Below, piece by piece: positions 8,741-17,727 of a stretch of 64,000 nt of DNA. The position numbers were made by a program, and so were the translations under genes. The notes beneath the pieces were generated by a model that was given only the letters and a program-made list of their open reading frames with translations, made no database searches and was not told where the DNA came from. Source of the DNA: Streptomyces sp. CB02009 (GTDB lineage: Bacteria > Actinomycetota > Actinomycetes > Streptomycetales > Streptomycetaceae); assembly GCF_001905825.1 (NCBI RefSeq), contig NZ_LIVV01000010.1, positions 124,001-188,000 on the forward strand, written 5' to 3'. Positions within the stretch are counted from its first letter, which is position 1. Each line of letters starts with the position of its first letter.

Positions 8741-8836
8741 GCCGGTCCGTAAGACGTCCTTAAAGGCAGTCTGTGAAGCGGCCCCGCAGGCACGCGATGC
8801 CCGCAGGACCCGTCACCGCCGACTGCCCGGAGTCCG

Positions 8837-10186
8837 CTACAGCCCCGGGATCCGGCCGTTGCGGAAGAGGTCCACGAAGATCTGGTGGTCGGCCCGCGCC
8901 CGTGCCCCGTAGCTGTGGGCGAAGTCGACCAGGAGTTCCGCGAAGCCGTCCTCGTCGGCGGCGATCGCCGCGTCGATGGCCCGCTCCGTCGAGAACGGCA
9001 CCAGCGAGTGCCCGCTGGACTCGTCCGCGGCCGCGTGCATGGTCGCCGTCGCCCGGCCCAGGTCGGCGACCGTGGCGGCGATGTCCTGGGGGTCGTCGAT
9101 GTCCGACCAGTCGAGGTCCACGGCGTACGGCGAGACCTCGGCGACGAGCTGCCCGGCGCCGTCCAGCTCCGTCCAGCCGAGCCACGGGTCGGCGTGCGCC
9201 TGGAGCGCCCGCTGCGAGATCACGGTGCGGTGGCCCTCGTGCTGGAAGTACTCCCGGACCGCCGCGTCCGTCACATGGCGGGAGACCGCCGGGGTCTGCG
9301 CCTGCTTGAGGTAGATCACGACGTCGTTCTCCAGGGCGTCGCTGTTGCCCTCCAGCAGGATGTTGTACGACGGGAGGCCGGCCGAGCCGATGCCGATCCC
9401 GCGCCGCCCCACCACGTCCTTGACCCGGTACGAGTCGGGGCGGGCCAGGCTGGCCTCCGGCAGGGTCTCCAGGTAGCCGTCGAAGGCCGCCAGGACCTTG
9501 TACCGGGCGGCCGCGTCCAGCTCGATCGCCCCGCCGCCCGCGGAGAAGCGGCGCTCGTAGTCGCGGATCTCCGTCATCGAGTCGAGGAGGCCGAAGCGGG
9601 TCATGGCGCGGGCGTCGCGCAGCGCGTCGAGCAGCGCGCCCTCGGCGGTGTCCAGGGTGAACGGGGGCAGGTCGTCGGTCTTCGTGCCGGTGGCGAGGGC
9701 GTGGATCCGCTCCCGGTAGGACGCGGCGCATATCCGGACCAGGTGGCTGATCTGCTCGTCGCTGAGCGCCTTCGCGTAGCCGACGAGGGCGAGCGAGGCC
9801 GCGAGCCGCTTGAGGTCCCAGGTGAAGGGGCCGACGTAGGCCTCGTCGAAGTCGTTGACGTTGAAGATCAGCCGTCCGTTGGCGTCCATGTACGTGCCGA
9901 AGTTCTCGGCGTGCAGGTCGCCGTGGATCCAGACCCGGCCGGTGCGCTCGTCCAGGTAGGGGCCGCTGTGGATGCTCCCGTCCGCCCGTCCGGCGCTCTC
10001 CTGCTCCAGGTCGGCGTAGAACAGGCAGGCCGTGCCCCGGTAGAAGGCGAAGGCCGAGCCGGCCATCTTCCGGAACTTGACGCGGAAGGCCGCGGGGTCG
10101 GCCGCGAGGAGCTCGCCGAAGGCGGTGTCGAAGACGGCGAGGATGTGCTCACCGCGCTCCGTGGCGGTGGGCTGGGGGACCGACAT
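8837..10186 (-). CDS. DUF2252 family protein (kinase-like fold)
   Basis: 449 residues. The family motifs HGDLHAENFG and NDFDEAYVGP resemble the catalytic and metal-binding loops of aminoglycoside-phosphotransferase-like kinases, so a small-molecule or protein kinase activity is plausible; this is inference. I chose ATG 10186 because AGGAGG lies 8 nt upstream; the longer frame from 10219 would add 11 residues without a site. The gene is divergent from dnaE, with a ~190-bp shared upstream region. Confidence 0.88.
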   Translation of the reverse strand: MSVPQPTATERGEHILAVFDTAFGELLAADPAAFRVKFRKMAGSAFAFYRGTACLFYADLEQESAGRADGSIHSGPYLDERTGRVWIHGDLHAENFGTYMDANGRLIFNVNDFDEAYVGPFTWDLKRLAASLALVGYAKALSDEQISHLVRICAASYRERIHALATGTKTDDLPPFTLDTAEGALLDALRDARAMTRFGLLDSMTEIRDYERRFSAGGGAIELDAAARYKVLAAFDGYLETLPEASLARPDSYRVKDVVGRRGIGIGSAGLPSYNILLEGNSDALENDVVIYLKQAQTPAVSRHVTDAAVREYFQHEGHRTVISQRALQAHADPWLGWTELDGAGQLVAEVSPYAVDLDWSDIDDPQDIAATVADLGRATATMHAAADESSGHSLVPFSTERAIDAAIAADEDGFAELLVDFAHSYGARARADHQIFVDLFRNGRIPGL

Positions 10187-10377
10187 CGAGGGTGCCTCCT
10201 GGTACCGGGCGTACTGCAAGACTGTTCATGGCAATTTGGACAGGTGTTCCGTGTCTCTCAACGCGCGACCCTAGCCGCGAGTGCCCGACGCCTGTCAGTC
10301 CGGAGACGTAGACTTCCACGCTGTCCCCCCAGACTGTCCGCAGCCTGTCGACTCCTGTTTTCCGGAGGCCTCCCGCC

Positions 10378-13300
10378 GTGACCAAGCCGCCCTTCACGCA
10401 CCTCCACGTCCACACCCAGTACTCGCTGCTGGACGGTGCCGCGCGGCTGAAGGACATGTTCAACGCGTGCAACGAGATGGGCATGACCCACATCGCGATG
10501 TCCGACCACGGCAACCTGCACGGGGCGTACGACTTCTTCCACACGGCGAAGAAGGCCGGGGTGACGCCGATCATCGGCATCGAGGCGTACGTCGCCCCCG
10601 AGTCGCGGCGGAACAAGCGGAAGATCCAGTGGGGGCAGCCGCACCAGAAGCGGGACGACGTCTCCGGTTCCGGCGGTTACACCCACAAGACGATCTGGGC
10701 GGCCAACGCCACCGGACTCCACAACCTCTTCCGGCTCTCCTCCGACGCGTACGCCGAGGGCTGGCTGCAGAAGTGGCCCCGGATGGACAAGGAGACCATC
10801 TCCCAGTGGTCGGAGGGGCTCATCGCCTCCACCGGCTGCCCCTCCGGCGAGCTGCAGACCCGGCTCCGGCTCGGCCAGTTCGACGAGGCCCTCAAGTCGG
10901 CCTCCGAGTACCAGGACATCTTCGGCAAGGAGCGGTACTTCCTGGAGCTGATGGACCACGGCATCGAGATCGAGCGCCGGGTCCGCGACGGGCTCCTGGA
11001 GATCGGCAAGAAGCTCGGCATCCCGCCGCTGGTCACCAACGACTCGCACTACACGTACGCGCACGAGGCCGGCGCGCACGACGCCCTGCTCTGCATCCAG
11101 ACCGGCAAGAACCTCTCCGACCCGGACCGCTTCCGGTTCGACGGCACCGGCTACTACCTGAAGTCCACGGACGAGATGTACGCCGTGGACTCCTCGGACG
11201 CCTGGCAGGAGGGCTGCCGCAACACCCTCCTGGTCGCCGAGCAGGTCACCACCGACGGCATGTTCGTCGAGAAGAACCTCATGCCGAAGTTCGACATCCC
11301 GGAGGGGTTCACCGAGGTCACCTGGTTCCGCGAGGAGACCATGCGGGGCATGCACCGCCGCTTCCCCGGCGGCATCCCCGACGACCGCATGAAGCAGGTC
11401 GAGTACGAGATGGACACGATCATCTCGATGGGCTTCCCCGGCTACTTCCTCGTCGTCGCCGACTTCATCATGTGGGCGAAGAAGCAGGGCATCGCCGTGG
11501 GCCCCGGACGAGGCTCCGCGGCCGGCTCGATCGTCGCGTACGCCATGGGCATCACCGACCTCGACCCGATCCCGCACGGACTGATCTTCGAGCGCTTCCT
11601 CAACCCCGAGCGCATCTCCATGCCCGATGTCGACATCGACTTCGACGAGCGTCGGCGCGTCGAGGTGATCCGGTACGTGACGGAGAAGTACGGCTCCGAC
11701 AAGGTCGCCATGATCGGCACCTACGGCAAGATCAAGGCGAAGAACGCCATCAAGGACTCCGCGCGCGTCCTCGGCTACCCGTACGCCATGGGCGACCGGC
11801 TCACCAAGGCCATGCCCGCCGACGTCCTCGGCAAGGGCATCGACCTCAACGGCATCACCGACCCCTCGCACCCCCGCTACAGCGAGGCCGGCGAGATCCG
11901 CGCGATGTACGAGAACGAGCCGGACGTCAAGAAGGTCATCGACACCGCCCGGGGCGTCGAGGGCCTGGTCCGGCAGATGGGCGTGCACGCGGCCGGCGTG
12001 ATCATGTCCAGCGAGCCGATCGTCGACCACGCGCCGATCTGGGTGCGGCACACCGACGGCGTCACCATCACGCAGTGGGACTACCCCCAGTGCGAGTCGC
12101 TCGGCCTGCTCAAGATGGACTTCCTGGGCCTGCGCAACCTCACGATCATGGACGACGCCGTCAAGATGGTGAAGGCCAACAAGGGGATCGACCTCGACCT
12201 CCTGGCCCTGCCGCTCGACGACCCGAAGACCTTCGAACTGCTCCAGCGCGGTGACACCCTCGGCGTCTTCCAGTTCGACGGCGGCCCCATGCGCTCGCTG
12301 CTGCGGCTGATGAAGCCCGACAACTTCGAAGACATCTCCGCCGTGTCCGCCCTGTACCGGCCGGGCCCGATGGGCATGAACTCGCACACGAACTACGCCC
12401 TGCGCAAGAACGCGCAGCAGGAGATCACCCCGATCCACCCCGAGCTGGAGAAGCCGCTCGAAGAGGTGCTCGCGGTCACCTACGGCCTCATCGTGTACCA
12501 GGAGCAGGTGCAGAAGGCCGCCCAGATCATCGCCGGGTACTCCCTCGGCGAGGCCGACATCCTCCGCCGCGTGATGGGCAAGAAGAAGCCCGACGAGCTG
12601 GCGAAGAACTTCGTCATCTTCGAGGCCGGAGCCAAGAACAAGGGCTTCAGCGACGAGGCCATCAAGGCGCTCTGGGACGTCCTGGTCCCCTTCGCCGGCT
12701 ACGCCTTCAACAAGGCCCACTCGGCCGCGTACGGCCTGGTCTCCTACTGGACCGCCTACCTCAAGGCCAACTTCCCGGCCGAGTACATGGCGGGACTGCT
12801 CACCTCGGTCAAGGACGACAAGGACAAGTCCGCGATCTACCTCAACGAGTGCCGCCGCATGGGCATCAAGGTGCTCCCGCCGAACGTGAACGAGTCCGAG
12901 TCGAACTTCGCCGCCCAGGGCGACGACGTGATCCTCTTCGGCCTCTCCGCCGTCCGCAACGTCGGCACCAACGTCGTCGAGTCGATCATCAAGTCGCGCA
13001 AGGCGAAGGGGAAGTACTCCACCTTCCCCGACTTCCTCGACAAGGTCGAGGCCGTCGTCTGCAACAAGCGGACCGTCGAGTCGCTGATCAAGGCCGGCGC
13101 GTTCGACGAGATGGGGCACACCCGCAAGGGCCTGGTCGCCCACCACGAACCGATGATCGACAACGTGGTGGCGGTCAAGCGCAAGGAGGCCGAGGGACAG
13201 TTCGACCTGTTCGGCGGCATGGGCGACGAGTCCGCCGACGAGCCCGGCTTCGGCCTGGACGTCGAGTTCTCCGACGTCGAGTGGGAGAAGTCCTACCTGC

Positions 13301-13917
13301 TCGCCCAGGAGCGCGAGATGCTCGGCCTGTACGTCTCCGACCACCCGCTCTTCGGCATCGAGCACGTGCTGTCCGACAAGACGGACGCGGCGATCTCCCA
13401 GCTCACCGGCGGCGAGCACTCCGACGGCGCGGTCGTCACCATCGGCGGCATCATCTCCGGCCTCCAGCGGAAGATGACCAAGCAGGGCAACGCCTGGGCC
13501 ATCGCCACCGTCGAGGACCTGGCCGGCTCCATCGAGTGCATGTTCTTCCCGGCCACCTACCAGCTGGTCTCCACCCAGCTCGTCGAGGACACGGTCGTCT
13601 TCGTCAAGGGCCGGCTCGACAAGCGCGAGGACGTGCCCCGGCTCGTCGCCATGGAGCTGATGGTCCCCGACCTGTCGAACGCCGGGACCAACGCGCCGGT
13701 GATCCTCACCATCCCGACCGTCAAGGTGACCCCGCCGATGGTCACCCGCCTCGGCGAGATCCTGGGCCACCACAAGGGCAACACCGAGGTGCGGATCAAG
13801 CTCCAGGGCCCCCGGACCACCACCGTGCTGCGCCTCGACCGGCACCGGGTGCAGGCCGATCCGGCGCTCTTCGGCGACCTGAAGGTGCTGCTCGGCCCGT
13901 CCTGCCTGGCCGGCTGA
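10378..13917 (+). CDS. dnaE: DNA polymerase III alpha subunit (replicative polymerase)
   Basis: 1179 residues, normal for an actinobacterial DnaE1. The N-terminal PHP domain begins HLHVHTQYSLLDGA with the metal-binding His residues intact, which in mycobacterial DnaE1 provides proofreading (established for that relative). The polymerase active site carries PDVDIDFDERRR (near residue 416). Downstream are the fingers region, a helix-hairpin-helix stretch and an OB-fold (GGIISGLQRKMTKQG…). The protein synthesises both strands at the fork together with the beta clamp and tau complex. GTG 10378 is preceded by GGAGG. It is a monocistronic gene ending at a strong terminator. Confidence 0.98.
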   Translation: MTKPPFTHLHVHTQYSLLDGAARLKDMFNACNEMGMTHIAMSDHGNLHGAYDFFHTAKKAGVTPIIGIEAYVAPESRRNKRKIQWGQPHQKRDDVSGSGGYTHKTIWAANATGLHNLFRLSSDAYAEGWLQKWPRMDKETISQWSEGLIASTGCPSGELQTRLRLGQFDEALKSASEYQDIFGKERYFLELMDHGIEIERRVRDGLLEIGKKLGIPPLVTNDSHYTYAHEAGAHDALLCIQTGKNLSDPDRFRFDGTGYYLKSTDEMYAVDSSDAWQEGCRNTLLVAEQVTTDGMFVEKNLMPKFDIPEGFTEVTWFREETMRGMHRRFPGGIPDDRMKQVEYEMDTIISMGFPGYFLVVADFIMWAKKQGIAVGPGRGSAAGSIVAYAMGITDLDPIPHGLIFERFLNPERISMPDVDIDFDERRRVEVIRYVTEKYGSDKVAMIGTYGKIKAKNAIKDSARVLGYPYAMGDRLTKAMPADVLGKGIDLNGITDPSHPRYSEAGEIRAMYENEPDVKKVIDTARGVEGLVRQMGVHAAGVIMSSEPIVDHAPIWVRHTDGVTITQWDYPQCESLGLLKMDFLGLRNLTIMDDAVKMVKANKGIDLDLLALPLDDPKTFELLQRGDTLGVFQFDGGPMRSLLRLMKPDNFEDISAVSALYRPGPMGMNSHTNYALRKNAQQEITPIHPELEKPLEEVLAVTYGLIVYQEQVQKAAQIIAGYSLGEADILRRVMGKKKPDELAKNFVIFEAGAKNKGFSDEAIKALWDVLVPFAGYAFNKAHSAAYGLVSYWTAYLKANFPAEYMAGLLTSVKDDKDKSAIYLNECRRMGIKVLPPNVNESESNFAAQGDDVILFGLSAVRNVGTNVVESIIKSRKAKGKYSTFPDFLDKVEAVVCNKRTVESLIKAGAFDEMGHTRKGLVAHHEPMIDNVVAVKRKEAEGQFDLFGGMGDESADEPGFGLDVEFSDVEWEKSYLLAQEREMLGLYVSDHPLFGIEHVLSDKTDAAISQLTGGEHSDGAVVTIGGIISGLQRKMTKQGNAWAIATVEDLAGSIECMFFPATYQLVSTQLVEDTVVFVKGRLDKREDVPRLVAMELMVPDLSNAGTNAPVILTIPTVKVTPPMVTRLGEILGHHKGNTEVRIKLQGPRTTTVLRLDRHRVQADPALFGDLKVLLGPSCLAG

Positions 13918-13936
13918 CCAACGGCCCCGCACGCGC

Positions 13937-13970
13937 AAGGGGCGCGCCCGTCGTCACGGGCGCGCCCCTT
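13937..13970. terminator. Bidirectional hairpin terminator after dnaE
   Basis: A perfect 15-bp stem (13937-13951 with 13956-13970), loop CGTC, ending in CCCCTTT. It sits between dnaE and the convergent 57-residue gene and can serve both. Confidence 0.88.
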
Positions 13971-13988
13971 TGCCGTACGCGAAGGCCG

Positions 13989-14162
13989 TCAGTTGTGGCC
14001 GAAGCGCTTCTGGCGGCCCTTGCGGGCGACATCGCTCGGCAGCACCTGGGACGCGCGCTGCGACGCCTCGGACTCCATCGCCGACTGCTGCGCCTGCTGG
14101 GCGCCGCGCTCGGCCGGGGACTGCTGCTTCTGACTGCGGTTCTGGTTGCGGTTCTTGGCCAT
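13989..14162 (-). CDS. Small basic, Gln/Arg-rich protein, 57 residues
   Basis: An ORF of 57 residues starting MAKNRNQNRSQKQQSP and ending RQKRFGHN. The ATG at 14162 is preceded by GAGGAGG at ideal distance, which together with the strong shared terminator supports a real gene. It is hydrophilic and rich in Gln, Ser, Arg and Ala, with no membrane segment or known motif; the length and composition recall small SASP-like or nucleic-acid-binding proteins of Streptomyces, but I assign no function. It is convergent with dnaE and divergent from the NYN gene. Confidence 0.82.
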   Translation of the reverse strand: MAKNRNQNRSQKQQSPAERGAQQAQQSAMESEASQRASQVLPSDVARKGRQKRFGHN

Positions 14163-14378
14163 GGGGATGCCTCCTCAAAGGGACCTAGGGGCCAGGGCCG
14201 CTGTCAGACTCACATACGGTACGAACCGCCGCATGTTGGATCATTACGGAGCGTTAGGCCCCGGGGAACGTGACATCCGCCACGCCGATGATCCAGTTCC
14301 GACCGTCGAGCCCCCGCCCTTCGGGCAGACTCGAAGGAAATCCGAAGCAACTTCCGATCCCGAGGTTCCCGAAAGAGG

Positions 14379-15734
14379 GTGGAACACGTGGACCGCTGCG
14401 TCGTCCTGGTGGATGCCGGCTACCTGCTGGGAGCTGCCGCCAGTCTTCTGGCCGGGGAACCGGCCCGCTCCCGGATCACCGTCGATCACGCCGGGCTCAT
14501 CCAGCAGCTGCGCCAGCGCGCCGAGGCCGAGACCGCGCTGCCCCTCCTGCGGATCTACTGGTTCGACGGAGCGCCCGACCGGGTGCCCCAGCCCGAGCAC
14601 CGGAGACTGCGCGTGATGCCCCGCGTCACCGTCCGGCTCGGCGCGCTGACCCGGAGCGACGGACGCTGGGCCCAGAAGGGCGTCGACGCGGCGATGCATA
14701 CCGAGCTGACCGAGCTCGCCAGGAACCGGGCCTGCTCCGACATCGTGCTCGTCACCGGCGACGGCGACCTGCTGCCCGGACTGATGTCGGCCAAGGAGCA
14801 CGGCGTCGCCGTCCACCTCTGGGCCGTCCAGGCCGCCGACGGCGACTACAACCAGTCCGAGGACCTGGTCGCAGAGGCCGACGAACGGCGCGTCCTCGAC
14901 CGGGCCTGGATCACCCGGGCCGTCCGCGCCAAGGACCTCACCGGGATCTGCGCGCCCCCGCCCGCCCCGCGCCCCGAGATCGCCGCCATCCTCTCCGCGC
15001 CGCTGCCGGAGGCCGCCCTGGCCGCCTCCGCCGAACGGGCCGCGGAGGCGGCCGCCGCCAGGGCCGCGGGGGAGGTGTCCCACGCCGGCGGCGACGCCAA
15101 CGGCCACACCCACCACGGCGGCGGGCACGCGGGCGCCAACGGCCACCTCCGCGAGGACGGCCACGACCGCGGCCACGGGACCGGCGTCCCCGCCCCGGCC
15201 CCCGGCAAGGGCGTCCCCACCCCCAAGGACCTGGCGGGACTGCGCGGCCCCGGCACCGCCGCCTCCCCGGGCGCCCCCGTGCCCCAGGGCGCCAGCGCCC
15301 TCCGCTGGTCCTCCGACCGGGGCTGGGTCGAGCGCCCCGCAGCCCCCCTCGGCGAACCGGCCGAGACCGCCTCCCTGCCCACCCTCGCCGCCCTCACCAG
15401 CGCCGAGCAGCGCTGGGCGGACCGCGAGGAGGACATCACCACCGTCGGCGGAGACCCCTTCGAGGTGGGGCAGGTGTTCGCCCGGCGGTGGATGGAACGG
15501 CTCCCCGAGCAGACCCACGTCCAGAAGCTGTCCACCCTCTACCCCCGCATCCCGCACCGCATCGACGGCGAACTCCTCCGGTACGCCGCCCGGTTCGGTC
15601 TGCTCGCCCACAAGGACGACCAGATCGACGAGCACGACCGGTATGCGATCCGGGCGGGATTCTGGCGCGAGATCGACGTCCGCGCCGCCGCCGAACACGC
15701 CCCCGCGCCCGGAGCGGGCCCGTCGACCCCGTAG
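14379..15734 (+). CDS. NYN (LabA/PIN-like) domain protein with His-rich linker
   Basis: 451 residues. The first ~190 form a NYN/PIN-like nuclease domain with acidic residues in VVLVDAGYLLG, KGVDAAMHTEL and LVTGDGDLLPG, the usual metal-binding set of this RNase superfamily. A linker near residues 233-268 has eight His in about 33 residues plus many Gly. The C-terminal ~85 residues (ERLPEQTHVQKL…RYAIRAGFWREI) form a second conserved domain that could be an OST-HTH-like winged helix. Expected role: RNA processing or decay; targets unknown. GTG 14388 fits the AAGAGGG site better than GTG 14379; the difference is three residues. Confidence 0.85.
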   Translation: MEHVDRCVVLVDAGYLLGAAASLLAGEPARSRITVDHAGLIQQLRQRAEAETALPLLRIYWFDGAPDRVPQPEHRRLRVMPRVTVRLGALTRSDGRWAQKGVDAAMHTELTELARNRACSDIVLVTGDGDLLPGLMSAKEHGVAVHLWAVQAADGDYNQSEDLVAEADERRVLDRAWITRAVRAKDLTGICAPPPAPRPEIAAILSAPLPEAALAASAERAAEAAAARAAGEVSHAGGDANGHTHHGGGHAGANGHLREDGHDRGHGTGVPAPAPGKGVPTPKDLAGLRGPGTAASPGAPVPQGASALRWSSDRGWVERPAAPLGEPAETASLPTLAALTSAEQRWADREEDITTVGGDPFEVGQVFARRWMERLPEQTHVQKLSTLYPRIPHRIDGELLRYAARFGLLAHKDDQIDEHDRYAIRAGFWREIDVRAAAEHAPAPGAGPSTP

Positions 15735-15745
15735 GCTCTTCCCCC

Positions 15746-16726
15746 GTGAGTACGGTGTGCGTGGTGCGGGATCTGGTCAAGACGTACCCCGCCACGCGCG
15801 GCGGGCGCGGTGCGCCGGCGACCCCCGAGGTGCGGGCCACCGACGGGATCAGCCTCGACGTGCGCGGCGGCGAGATCTTCGGGCTGCTCGGCCCCAACGG
15901 AGCGGGCAAGTCGACCCTCGTCCGCCAGCTGACCGGGCTCATGCGCCCCGACTCCGGCAGCGTCCTGCTCCTCGGCCACGACCTGGTGCGCCACCCCGAG
16001 CGGGCCTCCCGCCTCCTCGCGTACCTCGGCCAGGAGTCCACCGCCCTGGACGAGCTGACCGTCGCCCTCGCCGCCGAGACCACCGGGCGGCTGCGCGGCC
16101 TCACCGCCCGCGACGCGCGCGCCGAGCGCGACGCCGTCCTGGACGAGCTCGGCCTCGGCGCGCTCGCCTCCCGGCCCCTCAAGAAGCTCTCCGGCGGCCA
16201 GCGCAGGCTCGCCTGCTTCGCCACCGCCCTCGTCGGCGAGCGCCCCGTCCTCGTCCTCGACGAGCCCACCACCGGCATGGACCCCGTCGCCCGCCGCGCC
16301 GTCTGGGCGGCCGTCGACCGCAGGCGCGCCGAACACGGCGCCACCGTGCTGCTCGTCACCCACAACGTCATCGAGGCCGAGACCGTCCTCGACCGCGTCG
16401 CCGTCCTCGAACGCGGCCGGGTCATCGCCTGCGACACGCCCGCCGGGCTCAAGGAACGCGTCGCCGGAGAGGTCCGCGTCGAGCTGGTCTGGCGCGAGTC
16501 CGCCCCGCTCCACCTGCCCGAGGTCGCCGCGCTGCGCGAGCTCGCCCAGGAGACGGGCCGCCGCTGGATCCTCCGGCTCGCCCCCGACGCCGCCCGCGCC
16601 GCCGTCGCCACCGTCACCGGCGGGGCCGCGTTCGCCGCGCTCGACGACTTCACCCTGGCCACGCCCAGCCTGGAGGACGTGTACCTGGCGCTGGGCGGCG
16701 CGACCGAGGGACTGGTGAAGGCATGA
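15746..16726 (+). CDS. ABC transporter ATP-binding protein (ABC-2 exporter type)
   Basis: 326 residues. Walker A GPNGAGKST, Q-loop LGQES, signature LSGGQRRLA, Walker B VLVLDEP and H-loop LVTHN are all intact. A C-terminal extension of ~80 residues after HN is typical of drug/antibiotic-exporter subunits such as DrrA. The GTG 15746 start has TAGGCT 8 nt upstream and no ribosome binding site, so the message may be leaderless. The partner permease follows after 139 bp that include a 45-bp duplication. Substrate unknown. Confidence 0.92.
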   Translation: MSTVCVVRDLVKTYPATRGGRGAPATPEVRATDGISLDVRGGEIFGLLGPNGAGKSTLVRQLTGLMRPDSGSVLLLGHDLVRHPERASRLLAYLGQESTALDELTVALAAETTGRLRGLTARDARAERDAVLDELGLGALASRPLKKLSGGQRRLACFATALVGERPVLVLDEPTTGMDPVARRAVWAAVDRRRAEHGATVLLVTHNVIEAETVLDRVAVLERGRVIACDTPAGLKERVAGEVRVELVWRESAPLHLPEVAALRELAQETGRRWILRLAPDAARAAVATVTGGAAFAALDDFTLATPSLEDVYLALGGATEGLVKA

Positions 16727-16750
16727 CCCGCCCCGTACCGCACGCCCACC

Positions 16751-16840
16751 ACGCACCCCGCCGAAGCCGCGTCCCGCACGTACTGCCCGTACCGCACGCA
16801 CCCCGCCGAAGCCGTGTCCCGCACGTACTGCCCGTACCGC
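16751..16840 (+). repeat. Two 45-bp tandem copies between ABC ATPase and permease genes
   Basis: 16751-16795 and 16796-16840 differ at one base (C/T at the 20th position). Further partial similarity flanks the array on both sides (CGTACCGCACG). The unit length is a multiple of three, but the array lies after the ATPase stop codon and before the permease start, so it is non-coding in the accepted annotation. Confidence 0.95.
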
Positions 16841-16865
16841 ACGTCACCCCCAGGAGCTGTACGCA

Positions 16866-17693
16866 GTGAGCACCGTGCCCGCAGAGGCCCTGCCGACCGG
16901 CGCGCCTGCCGTCCGCGCCGGCGCCGCCGCCGACGAGGCCGCCCCCCTCGCCCCGAGCGCCCGGCTGCTGCCTGCCCTGGCCGCCGTCTACCGCGCGCAG
17001 CTCTCCCGCGCCCGGGTCGCCCGCATCCCGCTGCTCTTCGTCGCGACCTTCCAGTCCATCGGGATCATGGTCCTGATGCGCGGGGTGGTCGACGGGGGCT
17101 CCGAGGCGCGCGCCGTCGTGGCCGGCTCCACCGTCCTCGTCGTCGCCTTCGTCGCGCTCAACCTGCTCGCCCAGTACTTCGGCCAGCTGCGGGCCACCGG
17201 CGGCCTCGACCACTACGCCACCCTGCCCGTGCCGCCGGCCGCCGTCGTGCTCGGCGCGGCGGGCGCGTACGCCTCCTTCACGGTGCCCGGGACCGTGTTC
17301 ACCGCCGTGGCCGGCTCCGTGCTCTTCGGGCTGCCGCTCAGCCATCTCTGGATCCTCGCCGCCGTCGTCCCGCTCGCCGGTGCCGCGCTCGCCGGCCTCG
17401 GCGCCGCGCTCGGCCTCCTCGCGCCCCGGCAGGAGCTGGCCACCCTCCTCGGCCAGCTCGGCATGTCCGCGGCGCTGCTCCTCGGCGTGCTCCCGGCGGA
17501 GCGGCTGCCGCAGCCCGTCGGCTGGGCCCGGGACCTGCTGCCGTCGACCTACGGCGTGGAGGCCCTGGCCCGCACCTTCGACCGCGATCCCGACTGGGCG
17601 GCCGTCGCCCTCGACCTCGCCGTGTGCGGGGTGGTCGGCGTGGTCTCGCTGGCCCTCGCCACCTGGGCGTACCGGCGGGCAGCCGTCCGCTGA
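16866..17693 (+). CDS. ABC-2 type transporter permease
   Basis: 275 residues with about six hydrophobic segments and a hydrophilic ~45-residue N-terminus, as in ABC-2 permeases. GTG 16866 follows AGGAG. It would form the membrane channel for the ATPase encoded just upstream; together they make a small exporter. The motif around LPSTYGVEALARTF is typical of the extracytoplasmic loop before the last membrane helix of this family. Substrate unknown. Confidence 0.9.
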   Translation: MSTVPAEALPTGAPAVRAGAAADEAAPLAPSARLLPALAAVYRAQLSRARVARIPLLFVATFQSIGIMVLMRGVVDGGSEARAVVAGSTVLVVAFVALNLLAQYFGQLRATGGLDHYATLPVPPAAVVLGAAGAYASFTVPGTVFTAVAGSVLFGLPLSHLWILAAVVPLAGAALAGLGAALGLLAPRQELATLLGQLGMSAALLLGVLPAERLPQPVGWARDLLPSTYGVEALARTFDRDPDWAAVALDLAVCGVVGVVSLALATWAYRRAAVR

Positions 17694-17715
17694 GGCGGGC
17701 CACGGGCACACCTGG

Positions 17716-17721
17716 CACGAT
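17716..17721 (+). promoter_or_regulatory. Candidate -10 for a leaderless transcript (DUF2567 gene)
   Basis: CACGAT, 6 nt before GTG 17728; no ribosome binding site is present. Pattern-based inference. Confidence 0.4.
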
Positions 17722-17727
17722 GGCGGG

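Noticed and set aside
10258..13938. Open frame of 1226 codons antisense to dnaE
   Set aside because: A shadow of high GC3 coding on the opposite strand; composition is Val/Leu/Asp/Gly-rich nonsense and dnaE itself is unmistakable.
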